Shown here piece after piece: positions 24,991 to 37,100 of a stretch of 64,000 nucleotides of DNA; within the stretch, counting starts at the first letter, position 1; each line of letters begins with the position of its first letter. A model generated the notes under the pieces. That model searched no databases, had not been told where the DNA came from, and saw only the letters and a list, made by a program, of their open reading frames with translations. Position numbers and translations under genes: made by a program. The stretch comes from Arbacia lixula (lineage: Eukaryota > Echinodermata > Echinoidea > Arbacioida > Arbaciidae): NCBI GenBank assembly GCA_963669155.1, contig OZ022589.1, positions 21,754,886 through 21,818,885 on the forward strand, in the 5' to 3' direction.

Positions 24991-25088
24991 CCAAATATAA
25001 TTTCATGCATGTGTGTCCAATTTGGTGCTTGTAGGCAAAAGTGCAATTTTTTTCACTTTATCCACCCCACCATACAGTACACACGTGT

Positions 25089-25440
25089 CATAGCCTAGCC
25101 ACACGCCAGTCATTTTTGGCAGTAGAAGAAATAAGCACATTTGGAGAGGAGATAGCTGTCATTAAGAGGTATCTCCAGCAACTGCCAGCAGGGCCCAAAC
25201 AAATCAAAGCCATCAAACGGAAGGCCATAAGGCAATGTGCAAAATGGGATCTAGGCAACTAACTAGACTAATTTGCGTATAGCTGCATACAATAAATTAT
25301 GCATTAGCATGCCAGATGACCTTAATTTTTGTATATATTTGTATTTTCCCAAATTATTGGTTGCGTGGACACCTACACCCGTCAAAACCATCGCGTACAG
25401 AGCGATGAGAGCAATTTGCAAACATGGTCTAGGGAACTAG
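25089..25440 (+). other. Duplicated C-terminal coding fragment, unidentified
   Basis: A plus-strand frame ending at 25262 contains VEEISTFGEEIAVIKRYLQQ, then KQIKAIKRKAIRQCAKWDLGN and a stop. A second diverged copy of its end (VKTIAYRAMRAICKHGLGN and a stop) lies at ~25380-25440. The conserved end looks like the C terminus of some element-encoded protein, but I cannot name the family. It lies just past the end of the duplicated segment. Confidence 0.3.
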
Positions 25441-25884
25441 ACTAATAATACGGAAAGGAACCACATATAACAATGAACCAAATTTGCCGTGTAAATCACG
25501 GCATATTTGGTTCCTCCTGGAACGATATGTGATAACGAGAACGAGAGCTGCTGGCATATATCGTTCCGAGAACCAGATATAACGCTGGTACGAGATATGC
25601 CGTCACACCGGCCACCGCCATCATAACGGCGGCTAGCTCTCAACGATGAGCGTGCCCTTTCAGACCACCTTTCAGACCACCTACCCGATAGACAATGTCG
25701 ACGATGTCGAAACGGGGGGGGGGGGGGGGGGGGGGGCTTACATCTTTTGTGCATGTTGGCAATAATAATTTCATTGCAACCACACTGAGGTAATCTGCAA
25801 TGAATGTGCCGCATTTCTAGCCGGATTTTCCATAAATACAAAATTGGGAGCAATAATGCACAGGGCCCAAAAGCTGTTTTCGTT

Positions 25885-26550
25885 AAGTATGCACAATTTT
25901 CCCCTGAACTGCCTAGTGACGCGTTTTATTTTTCACTTCAACTGTATTTCGTGATTTAGTTTCAATGGATAGAAAGCACACTGAATATATTAGTTGTTGC
26001 TTCTCGGACAAAACTCAGACAAGCTTTGGGGTTACCACTGGTGAAATGTTTTTTGTATCAGAAAACCAATTCAGAACACAACGATGACCATTGTGTATCA
26101 CACCTGTCCATCCAATAGCAACTGGCTACAGAGTGTCATTAATAATTCATGATGCTACTGGTAGAAAAGAGGTTGTGAGTTGACACGTGTGATACACAAT
26201 GGCCATTGTTATGTTCTGTTTCGCCAACTAGGTTTGAAAAGGTAAGAACGTGGTGATTGTTTCTTTGTTGGGCAAGCGGATAATACAAAGATATGTGCCA
26301 CGTTGTTGTCCAATACTGCTGGCCAAACTCTGTGTCTGATACATACTAACATACCATTTTCGTAATGTATGCACATTTTATGCACATCGTTCAAACAATG
26401 CGTTACTGACGGTAAACCCAAAGCGTGTCCGAGGTTTGTCCGAGTAGCAACACCTTATAGATTCAGATGCGTCCATCCAATGAAACTGAATTACGAAATA
26501 CAGGTGAATGTAGCAGCGCGTCACTAGGCAGTTATGAGGAAATTTGTGAA
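25885..26550. mobile_element. Foldback element with ~150-bp arms, containing a nested inverted-repeat element
   Basis: The left arm (25890-26045) and right arm (26400-26545) are inverted copies. Landmarks are CTGAACTGCCTAGTGACGCG with CGCGTCACTAGGCAGTTATG, and TCTCGGACAAAACTCAGACA with TGTCCGAGGTTTGTCCGAG. Inside, 26072-26218 has its own inverted arms starting CAGAACACAACGATG and ending TGTTATGTTCTG. A relative of both parts is at 54791-55130. Confidence 0.75.
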
Positions 26551-26809
26551 TAAATTACTAAAATGGATTATTATGTCCCTTTCTTCATTAGACGTATCGA
26601 ATTCCTATTGTAAAGCCAAGACAACAGCGCTGCATATGAGTGTCAATATGGTCGATCATTATACACGATAAAGCTAATTCATGTTATTCAGAATCTACTT
26701 CTATACCGACATAATTGTGACACATCCTCCATAAACATTTATCAAACATGAATATTTTATAAAGGTGAAATTTTGATACATCAAACTTGGATGTACCTTA
26801 TTCATGTAA

Positions 26810-29375
26810 GTGAGAATAGGTGAACTGATCAGTGTAAGAAATTTCAAGGTCATGGCATGACCTTGAGGTAATCTACGAGCAATTCAATGAAAGCCCATTA
26901 TCTATTCCTCAAGATCTGATCATCTATAGCTAATGAAATTTGACATGCATAAATTTAATGAAAAGACAATTAATTTTAATGAAAAAAAGGCGTGCGTAAT
27001 TGTATGTTAATGCATTGACGCGCGCGCATTTCTTTTAATGCTCTAAATCAACTGGAAATTGTTTTGCATGTTTCCATTCCCGCGCGTGCGTGTGCGTTCG
27101 CACGCTTTTCCGTCCGTAACAAAAACGCAACGCAACAATTCCGTTCCTTTACTGAAGTAATGTTTCTGACACTAAACACATTACTAAAAACACGTGCGCG
27201 GGTGCGTCAAAGTTGAAAGTCCGCGCGTGCGTCTATGCATTATTGTGTGCAAATATTGTAAAAAAGACATGGCTTTCTTCAATCAGCTATAGCTCCTCAG
27301 AATGGTTGGTGACCCCAAGGATGTTCAAGTACATGGATATCCATCTGCCGCTTAATTAATGCAGATTTATTGTACTCTCCTTCTAGTCACAAAAGAACGC
27401 TTTACAAAGAATTTCTCTTTGATCTCCCATGTTCGAAGCCGATTCTCTGGATGATTTTTGCCTGGATTTGACGTATAAACAAAATCGCATGCTCAGAAGA
27501 ATTTGGGGAAACATCCTCACCCTATATGCTTGAGCAGTTGTGACATGTAATACATACGATGTATTTATGGAGATTCAATCGAGGAATATTGTTACAATAT
27601 GGCAAAAAGGCTCTTAACGTGATATCAAGTTGCAGCATAAAAGTCCCAATTTCACCAGGAAGGTGTTAGAACTGGATTCGGCACGAAGAATAATTTATTC
27701 CTACACCAGTCGCGATCATTGATATCACAATATAATATTTGACGCATTTGGTTCTTTGATCCAGTGACGACCGCCGCCAAATATGCAAGGCGCGTTTTTG
27801 ATTATTTAGAGGAATATATATTTTGTATGCGCAGAAGATTTCAGAACCACTTCATGAACTGAAGTGCATGTGCAGTAGTAGTACATCTTATAATGATACG
27901 ATTCTGTGAATTTCAGATTATATTGTTGCTCCGCTTTTGTGATAACAGGAGAATACTGTAGAAAACATGCCAGAGAAAAGCCTCCATATCGCACATTAGG
28001 CAATCATATTTCCTTAAAAATATCTTGTAAATCGCCTATTGAGTGTTTTACCTTCCATGGAAACATCCTAAATTTCGTGTCCGGAGATGTCCGAAAAAAG
28101 CTACGGACCAAATTCTTTCTACAATTTTATCAAAATTTTTCATACGCTCACCCCAAAACTTATTCACAGTGTGTGTAAAAAAGATCAGCTATGAACTCCC
28201 AGCGAAGGCTGAACGGTTGACATATTTCTCAAACCAGATTATCTTTCGTTATTCAGAGGAAGGCACTGCCTAATTAGAAATACAACGTATTACTTGAAAC
28301 ACTTGAATGTCTTGAATTTTTATTAGGCGGCGGTCATCATAGATCAAAGGAAGTCTATCCGAGGTCCATGATTTCACAACGTTCCTCATCATATTCTATG
28401 AAATTGGAAGAAACATTATTTTAAGATATTTTCCTTTCAGACAAGTAACATGAAAAAACGTGCCCAGCCGCGCCAAAGGTAGTATTTCCATCTCAAAAAG
28501 TGTCAAATTGGCATTTGCTTGTCCTTATTACCTACATAACAAGCACTTACTGACAAAATTAACAGTTCAGCAGCGAAAGCTGAGATGTATGCATGTATAT
28601 GAATGTGTATGACCTATTATAAAATCCAGGTGAACTTAACGCAATCGCGTATGCATCATATTGTTGAGAGAAGCTGCTAGTCACGAATCATCATGGTATA
28701 AACCTTGATTATGAGCATTAATGTCAAAATGTGACGTATGTACAGGTTATGTCAATGGAAGAGGCACTTATTTCCAATCATGAAATGGCATGACACGAGC
28801 TGTATCCTTGTCATATTTGTCTTTTAATCTGAAATTTTAGTATGTTATAGCCGAGTCTTCTAGCTATCGCCTCTGTGGTCTTTGCTTTTTATCAGATGTC
28901 GGAATCATGGCGACATTTTAGCTTGAATATTGATTTCGAAATCATTCTACCCCTGCTGCGCATTACGTGTTAAGTGAATGGAAAGATGTCTGCATGATTG
29001 GTTGAGACGCTGTTAATAAGAACACGAGACCCCGGTTCGAATGCTGATGTGGGTATGGTCATTATTTCATTCCTTTTGCACTGTGATTTTTGCCACCGTC
29101 TTCTGTTCTGTCCCTCGCTTTGTCTTTCTCTTTTCTATCCCATTTTTTCTCTCGCCCCTTTATCTTAAATGACCATTAATGTTGTGAGCAGATACATGTG
29201 ACCATTCAGGCAAGTTTCTGAAATGTTAGTATGTTGCACGTGCGCTATGAGCTTTCTTGAGCGTTGCCTCTGATTTCTAATGCATAGATGGTGTCACAGT
29301 GCATTTACCAACCTACGTCTTTGCCAATACAGAACACCTTATACCTGTCCATTAGTGTGTCTCGTTATGTTTATT
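26810..29375. mobile_element. Helentron-like element, 5'-truncated copy interrupted by a ~1.25-kb insert
   Basis: 26810-27325 matches 12660-13200, and 28600-29375 matches 13490-14475, including the 3' end (GAACACCTTATAC). Between them, 27330-28600 has no counterpart in the other copies and is either an insertion or family-specific sequence. It contains small frames (for example 27906-28178) without recognisable homology. The 5' hairpin is missing. Confidence 0.55.
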
Positions 29376-29799
29376 GCTGTTTATTTAGCCGCATTCACGC
29401 GGTGAAAGCCAATTCAGACGGTAAAAAATCTTACAAATATTTTGGGGTTATCTTGTGGTTTGGAAACCACAAGATTAATCGCACATATTGTTAAGCTTGC
29501 AGCAGCTATATCTTTTCTGTATTGTTAACTATCCTCCCATAACAGTATCCCTGATCTAAGGCCTAAGGGTACCTGCAATTTGAGGGATTTGTGATTTAAT
29601 CACTAATTACTCAAAATGTGGATTACATGAGGGCAAGTAACTTTCAACAAGTTTCTAAAATGGACAATACATGAACTTAAGACCATTGATGGCGAGAAGA
29701 TTGCTCACGATAACCTTTTGAAGGCTTTTTGTCTTCCCAGTACATGTATATTCTCTTTAATTCTTCATGTGTTCATGAATAATACAGTTCCAAGGTACT

Positions 29800-29873
29800 C
29801 CTCCCTTTGTCTCACATTAACTCAGGTAAGAGGGTCGACCCCTCCCCCCCCCACAAACACACATACACACACA

Positions 29874-29926
<53 letters not shown>

Positions 29927-29998
29927 ACATACCACATTCGCCCTTTCTGTCACACGAGGTCAATCTAGTCGCATCCCCCTTTCCCACACCCTTTTTCC
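29800..29998. repeat. Microsatellite-bearing interspersed repeat (plus orientation)
   Basis: A (CA)n run at 29862-29918 is flanked by the same sequences found inverted at 55208-55440: CCAAGGTACTCCTCCCTTTG on one side and CTTTCTGTCACACGA with CAATCTAGTCGCA on the other. The dinucleotide run is carried within a dispersed unit. Confidence 0.75.
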
Positions 29999-30008
29999 AG
30001 TATTTTTT

Positions 30009-31250
30009 AGGTGGTCTGTCGTGCACCGACAGATCACCTTTTAATTTCGCCCGAATTTTCTTTCTTTATTTTTATTTTTTGCACCCCATGTTTTTGTGTC
30101 AACTATATCTCAACAATGCATATGCCATGATACATCATATTTTGACCATGTATAGGTATACATGTGAACTTGTCATTGTAACTTTTTCTAAGTCATGACG
30201 TCATCATGACGTCATCTACGAGCAGTTTAATGAAAACCTATAACCTCATGTAGCTCTAGAACCAATCATTTATAGCTAATGAAAATTTACATGCATAAAT
30301 TTAATGATAATACAATTAATTTCAGGACATTAAAACGCGCGCGTACGCGTACGTTAGTGCAAAAACGCGCGCGCAAAATTTTAAAAATGCTCTAAATCAA
30401 CTCAAAATTGTTTTGCATATGTTTTAGATCATTTCAAGCATTTCAAAAATTTCCGCGCGTGCGCGCGCGTTCGCGCGTTTTTTCGTACTTAGCGCGTACG
30501 CACTGTCAAAATTCCGTTTTTTTTACTGGTTTTACGTTTCTGATACTACAAACATTACGTTCTGAAATTTTGAGTCATGTCCATGCAATAACAAGGTCGT
30601 GAGAGTGCGTCAAAGTTGAAAGTCTGCGCGTGCGTCAATACGTTTTTGTGTGCAAATATTGCCAAAAACATGACTGTCTTCAATCGGCCATAGCTCAATT
30701 ATGACGTCATGAACTTTTTTACCCGCTTTTGCATATCTCAGTAATCCTTGGTCAATTTTCTCCAAAATTTCACTATGTTGTAGCTGAGACCTTCTCCTAT
30801 ATATAACTATCTTTTATTAGTCATTTGATGACGTCTTCATGGTGTGAATTTCGTTATACGCATTAGTGTCATAATCGGGCGCATGTACGTGTTATGTCAA
30901 TGGAAGGGATATTTATGAAATGACATGACGACCTACTAGGAGCTATATCTCGCTGATGTTTGAATCTGTTACTCTGAAATTTTAGTATGTTGTAGCTCAG
31001 TCTACTAGCTTTCAGGATAATTGGTCCACTTTTTAATCAGATGTCGGGATCATGGTGAAATTTCAGCTTGAATATCGATTTCTTAATCATTCTAGCCACT
31101 GCCTTCGGGCATTACGTGAAAAGTGAATGCGAAGATTTGTGGCTCAATGGGTAAGGCGATGTTTTATGAACGTGCATTTACCAGCCCATGTCAGTGCATG
31201 AATTTGCCAATGCAGACCACCTTATACTTGTCCACAAGTATGTCTCGTTT
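30009..31250. mobile_element. Helentron-like non-autonomous element (copy 2, ~1.24 kb)
   Basis: Both ends are intact: a hairpin from AGGTGGTCTGTCG at 30009, sub-terminal CAGACCACCT at 31213-31222, and an exact 8-bp-stem palindrome ATACTTGTCCACAAGTAT at 31224-31241. About 750 bp shorter than 12468-14475 through an internal deletion. Non-coding. Confidence 0.65.
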
Positions 31251-31315
31251 TATTTGATTTCATTCAAAAATTATTACATAAAGCATGGACAAAAGCATGA
31301 CACGCACATACTTAC

Positions 31316-31800
31316 ACACACACACACACACAAAGAACATAAACATAAAAACATCTCACATTCCAAACTACAATACCGATTTATTGTTAAAAAAAGTACA
31401 AGCCCTACTCTGCATAATATATATTTAAACTCTCAAAACTTTACTTAACAACAAGAAATCTGCATCATCAGAATTTTGTGACATACACATTGGTTCCCAC
31501 AGAGTTTTGTCAAAGGTTACATACAAATTGTATCATGAGGAAACCAACATATTCCCTAACAATAGTATATCCACTCTTACGATGTATGAAAGTCACTGCA
31601 GAATGTGTTATGTAACCAGGCTACAGCAGTTAGTGGCTTTATATATAACAAGGAAGGTCTCGGTATGATTTCGAATGGATAGCCCACCCTGATGTTCAGT
31701 TGGTTTCAATAAACAATAAAACATGAAAGAAACATGTTAGTGTTTGATGACAAATCCGTCAAAGGATAAGAAAGTTATGTTTTTTAACATTGTGATTTTG
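31316..31800. repeat. Interspersed repeat with the empty site of the 728-bp element
   Basis: Paralogue of 9920-10260 plus 10989-11110. At 31645-31660 the sequence runs straight through (CTTTATATATAACAAGGAAG) where the other copy carries the foldback element. No coding potential is supported. Confidence 0.7.
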
Positions 31801-32059
31801 TGACATCACGTGCGAGGTGCTCTCCCATTATCTTGTGTGCTGTATGATTCCATAAGTTGCTCTTTTTCTGCTTTGGATGAAGGCTTTTTTTTTTCTTCAT
31901 AGAGGTATGTGCGTCAAAATGTGTGTCTAATAATGTATCATATGCACAAATAAAATGATGTACATCTTTAGGAGGAAATTGACAGTTTCTACAAAATAGT
32001 ACACGACACAAATTCAAAACTTTAAACAATTGTAACTTTCTTATCCTTTTCATCAAACC

Positions 32060-32870
32060 TTTGCTAACATATTTCTCTCAGGTTTCTACTTTTATTGGAA
32101 CCAACTCAATTTCAGGGTGAACTATATATATCCCTTGCCTCGCCTAATTTAAATTTACTTGGCTGCCTTGGTGATAATGATACATGGTCTTAAATGCACA
32201 GGGTTATGTCATCTGGGATTTGCTGTTCATTGCTTACAATGTTTTCATCTAGAGTCTAGATCACAGTTCAATGGCGCTTGCCTGTAGAAGTTGTTACTCA
32301 TCCCTTGAATAACTCGTGGATTACTTTGGAAGTAAAACATAGTACATGGTCTAACTATGTTTTCATGTCGATATTCATCGATCCTGATCGTATGATTTTA
32401 AGTGGGTTGAAATGTAAAATATACACTCGGCCACAAATCTATGATGATCATTGCAATAATCCCCAGTCGTTTTTAGCAAAGAAATAAATATATATACTTT
32501 TTTACATATTTCCCGAATATTTTTTTTTGAAATGCATATTTTTAGAACATTTTTTTTTAAAATACTCAAAAAATAGTATATTTTTAGGACATTTCCTAAA
32601 AAATAATCTAAAACTAACACACATTTTGAGTATTTTGTTCAAATGCCAAATACAACGAATATTTTTTTTTCTATTTTTCATCTTCATTATCAACATTCTT
32701 GTGAATTTGAACAATTTTATAAAAAATACTCTAAAAATAGTATAGAATTGAATAGAATATTCATCAAGCCTATTCACATGTGTCATTATTTTGTACAGTA
32801 CTTTTAATATAACCTCCAAATAACCAGATAAAAGAAGTACTACAGTATTAAACCTGTCAGAAATTTTAAC
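32060..32870. other. AT-rich non-coding interval
   Basis: Very A+T-rich, with degenerate runs of TATTTTTAGAACATTTTTTT-type sequence at 32510-32740. 32745-32860 is homologous to 49640-49740 (GAATATTCAT...CCTATTCAC...AACCTCCA). No gene supported. Confidence 0.5.
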
Positions 32871-33885
32871 CAATTTTTCACCAGTCTACTTCAAAGAAGT
32901 GATAAATCTCTGTACCATGTTAAGTTCTTTGACCTTTGAACCTTTGAGAAATTTCACCAAAATTGTCATCACTCTACCCCAAGTAGTGATCCATCTTTGC
33001 ACCATGTTTGCTTGGTATTTCGCCATTGGATTTGGATTTATTTTGAAAAATATCACTTTTGGGGCAATTTTTAACTAATTCTTGACAAAGTTCATTGGCC
33101 TTTGAACTTGCAGGGGTTTTATCCACACTTTCACCAGTCTACCTCCATGAAGTGATACATACTATGTTTGGTTAGAATGGCACCATTGGATTTGGATTTG
33201 GGTTTATGGTGAAAAATATAAATTTTTGCATAGTTCATTGACCTTTCACCTCTGACCTTCCAGCAATTTCACCAAAAATATCACCAGTCTACCCCTAAGT
33301 AGTGATCCATCTTTTCACTATGTTTGGTTGGAAATGCGCCATTGGATTTGGATTTATTGTGAAAAATATAAAGTTTGGGACAGTTTTTAGCCAATTTGGG
33401 CAAAGTTCATTGACCTTTGACCCCTGACCTTTCAGGAGTTTTACCAAAAATGTTACCAGTCTACCTCCAAGTATTCTTCCATCGTTGTACCACAAAAATG
33501 TTCTTCTTTTGTAAGTTATACTAACCAATATAATTACATAATCATACTTGTACTACTATAGCCTATTATAGTGTGTGAAAAAAGTACGAAATAGGATAGG
33601 AATAGGGTGGGATTGGATTAATATAAGTACTAGTATGCCAATTTTGGCAAAGTACATTGACCTTTGACCTCTGACCTTTCAGGAATTTTACCAAAAATGT
33701 TACCAGTCTACCCCCAAGTAGTCTTCCATCGTTGTACCACAAAAATGTTCTTCTTATGTAAGTTATACTAACCAATATAATTACATAATCATACCTGTAC
33801 TACTATAGCCTATATGTGAAATTGTGTGAAAAAAAAAGTACGAAATAGGAAAGGAATAGGGTGAGATTGGATTAATATAAGTACT
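32870..33885. repeat. Satellite array with nuclear-receptor half-sites (orientation 1)
   Basis: Four to five diverged units of about 150-245 bp each contain ACCAGTCTACC, AAGTAGTGATCCATC, CACCATGTTTGG and the inverse of AGGTCA half-sites. The unit at 33658-33677 is a perfect triple (TGACCT, T, TGACCT, C, TGACCT). A ~245-bp segment is duplicated in tandem (33395-33630 and 33640-33880). It lies just past the 3' end of CBR-A. Confidence 0.85.
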
Positions 33886-34192
33886 AGTATGTCAATTTAG
33901 GTCTAATTTAGGCATTATGACTCGGATTATCCTAAAATGAATTAAAGTAAGGATTAAAATCTTTCAATATTTGTGTGCAGATCAATATTTTAACGATGTT
34001 GATCCATCTGGGATTCTTGTGAATTTGAACATTTTAAAAATATATTTTTATAATATTTTTGGTCGCATAAATAAGAAAAATACATACAGTATTCGCGTTC
34101 CAAAAACGTACGAAGAAAATATTTTTCAGGTATTTTTTAATTATATTTTTATGGTATTTTTAAAGAAATAAAATAACCTAAAAGACTCAAGT

Positions 34193-37100
34193 CTACCAGA
34201 ATTCTGCGGCCATCTTCTTCTCAAAGTACAGTCCCTGATGCTTGGATCCAGGAGGGAGTAGAGCCAGGTACACGGGGGTCATAGCTCCTTGATCGATAGT
34301 CAAATTGCCCTGCTGGCCTGACATATCAGTCATAACATATCCCGGGCAGCACTGTAAGGAAGCGAAAATCCAAAAGAAATATGTTTTATTTATCATTGCG
34401 GAGATAAATCGCTAGTGATAATCACTGACATTACTGCCAGAAGCTCTATCATGTCTATTGCAATCAGGCTTGCTTCACAAACCTGACCAATTTAGGTCAA
34501 ATTCGAGAAGGCTAATAAAACAAAGGTTTGATAAACTCACGTTGTTGATGAGGATACCTTCCCTGGTGGAGTCCTTGCTGACGTCACGGGCCTGCACCCT
34601 TGTGAGGACTGTTAGGCCCAGCTTGCTAATTCCGTAGTCAAACTTGTCAAGCTTGTCCCAGCCGTTCTCTGCTTGAGTCCCAGCTTTCAAAGCACTATTG
34701 CAACAATTAGATCCGGTCCGAGAGAAGGGGATGATTAACGATACGCATATGTGAATGTACATTTAGCATCTGCTTTGGCACTTGAAGACCTTTTGAGTAA
34801 GGAGCATACTCACTCAGGCAGGCTTCTAAAAAAATCATACCTGTTCGTTCCTTTCTGATTTACCTTAACTTCCACTTCCACCGTCATAACAAAAGGACAA
34901 GATTGATTTCATATATAAAGTAGGATAACAACTTATTTTAGGCATCTATAGAACATAGATAATTCAATGTCATTGACCTTAATGAAATATTATGTGTGGC
35001 AGGCACTTTAATGTTATAATGATAAGGAGCACGAAACGTTCACAATGGTTACAGGGGGTGTTTCACACAGCTGTTTTTAAGATAAGAATGACGCGCGACT
35101 GGTTACCATGTGCTTAGAGATTCTCAAGGATTTTGACTCCCTTCCGCTAAAGTTCAAATCTGATGTTTATAAATTAAAATTATTGCTGTTTACAGGTGTC
35201 TAAAAACAAAGTTTATAATATGTCAAATTTGATTAGCATTGTTGGAAATTAACAATGCCCACTATGTAAAAACAGGAAGTGTGGTATCTCATGTAGAACA
35301 ATTAGAAAGGGTCACCAGTCGTTCTTAGCTTAAGAACAGCTTGGTGAAACACGCCCCAGTTGCGAGACAACTGTATATAGTGCACGATATTATAATGCGA
35401 TGGAAGGATATTTCGGCATTCCTGATCAAAAGAGTTCTGACAAATATGAGCGACACATTATCAATTCAACTACTAGATTCATCAGACACATCCGACCTTG
35501 AGGTAAATGACCTCTCACCATTTAAATTTTGACCATCCACTAAACATTTGACCTCGCCTATGACGTGAATGGTCCCCGGTTCCGATTCTTATGATTTGAC
35601 CACTGACTTAAACTTTAGCTCATCCTTACGGTCTGATGAATAAATAAATATGCACTTTATAATGGTTTGACGATTGATTTATAATCTTTGACCGCAACTG
35701 ATATTCTCATAATTATGAAGGGAATGGTTGCCGTATCATGGTTTGACCATCCAGTTTGACCATTAATTTAACCTTTGACCTCACCTGATAAACTCATTCA
35801 TAAGGTCAATGACCCCTCGTTCCGTATCAGCCATCTTGAATCTCTTCTGAAGCGCTGGACTGAGTTTTGCGTATATCATGAAACCAAGGCGACTCGAAAG
35901 GTTCACCACTCTGGATAAAAAAAGGAATAAAAACATTATTCATGTGGGGTATAATCTTAGCCAAATGTCCCTTGACTTTTTCATCCTCGTAATGAATTCA
36001 AAAGGACGCGTTTCACTTAAATACAGAAAGCATTAGGGCCTATATACTTGAAGAATACTGTATTAAAACGAGCCTAGTTGAGTTTCGTTACGAAACTTAA
36101 CCAATATAAATCCTTTCATTATTAGTCTTATTATATGAGGACGTGAATTATCGGTCAAATAAGATAATTGTAGTAACCAGGGCTTATTGATCTTGCAGAT
36201 ATTAAGTGATTTATGATGAACATTTTGTGCAGTAACGCTTAAAGCGGATTCGCATTCGCACGTAGGGGCGAAGCTCATTTGCATATTCGTATTTGGATCC
36301 TTCCTTAAATGTTTCTTACAGTTAAAGTCATATAAAACGTGGACTTAACAATTTACATGTGATTTTTATGGCAAATTTAATTCTCTTTAAAATGAGATAT
36401 GTCACTTTATCTGAAAGTTTGGCGTTGTGGATTAATATGTGATTTTATATCATACTTTTAGCTAGCCTTTAGCCAAGGCATTCGGCGCTTTTATTTCCCA
36501 AAATGTGCCGAACGAGTCTGCATACATAAGACTATCATGCGAGGAACGGGTCTGCATACATAAGACTATCATGCGAGGCGCTTCAGCGCCGATGCCTTTA
36601 TAGCCTTTAGCCAAGGCATTCGGCGCTTTTATTTCCCAAAATGTGCCGAACGAGTCTGCATACATAAGACTATCATGCGAGGAACGGGTCTGCATACATA
36701 AGACTATCACGCGAGGCGCTTCAAGGCAGCTCGCTCGCGCGATCACTACTGTAAACGCGCACTGCTTTAGTCTTTTTTCAAACCTTGTTCGGCGAGCGAG
36801 GACTCGACCAAAGGCTAACTTTTAGCGCGAACTCTCGTTCCGCTGTACGTGCGCTGTACGTTTAGTGCGCGCGAAGCTGTATGTGCGCGTGTTACGTACG
36901 ATTGTGCGTCCGTTGTATGGCTTTCTCTTACGTTCGCACAAGGTAATTAAGTAGCGGGCATTAGGGTCCAAGATCCACTGCACTCCGTCACGCGGAGCTC
37001 TTTCTGCGTCTTGTCACCCGATAGTCTCTGGTCTCATAGCCTACGATGTACAAGGTAGTGTACACTGATCTTAATTAGTTATCATTCGTGTTCATAATGT

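Larger units (their letters stand above)
16082..25085. repeat. Segmental duplication / alternative haplotype, copy 2
   Basis: Second copy of 1-9417 in the same orientation. The same broken gene pieces, LINE tail, MITE-like element and minisatellite follow in the same order. It continues past the point where copy 1 meets the N gap, so 25086 onward may show what lies behind that gap. The divergence is what one would expect between alleles of a highly heterozygous animal, but copy-number data are needed to decide. Confidence 0.95.

Noticed and set aside
31784-32056. 90-codon Cys/Lys minus frame at 31784-32056
   Set aside because: The region is a dispersed repeat (related sequence at 62890-63030) and the frame is not kept in the relative.
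34193-34396. Reading the CBR-A last exon upstream to the Met at 34396
   Set aside because: A strong acceptor (CTTCCTTACAG) lies at 34352, and the residues before it do not match the family; the exon joins in phase to 34541.
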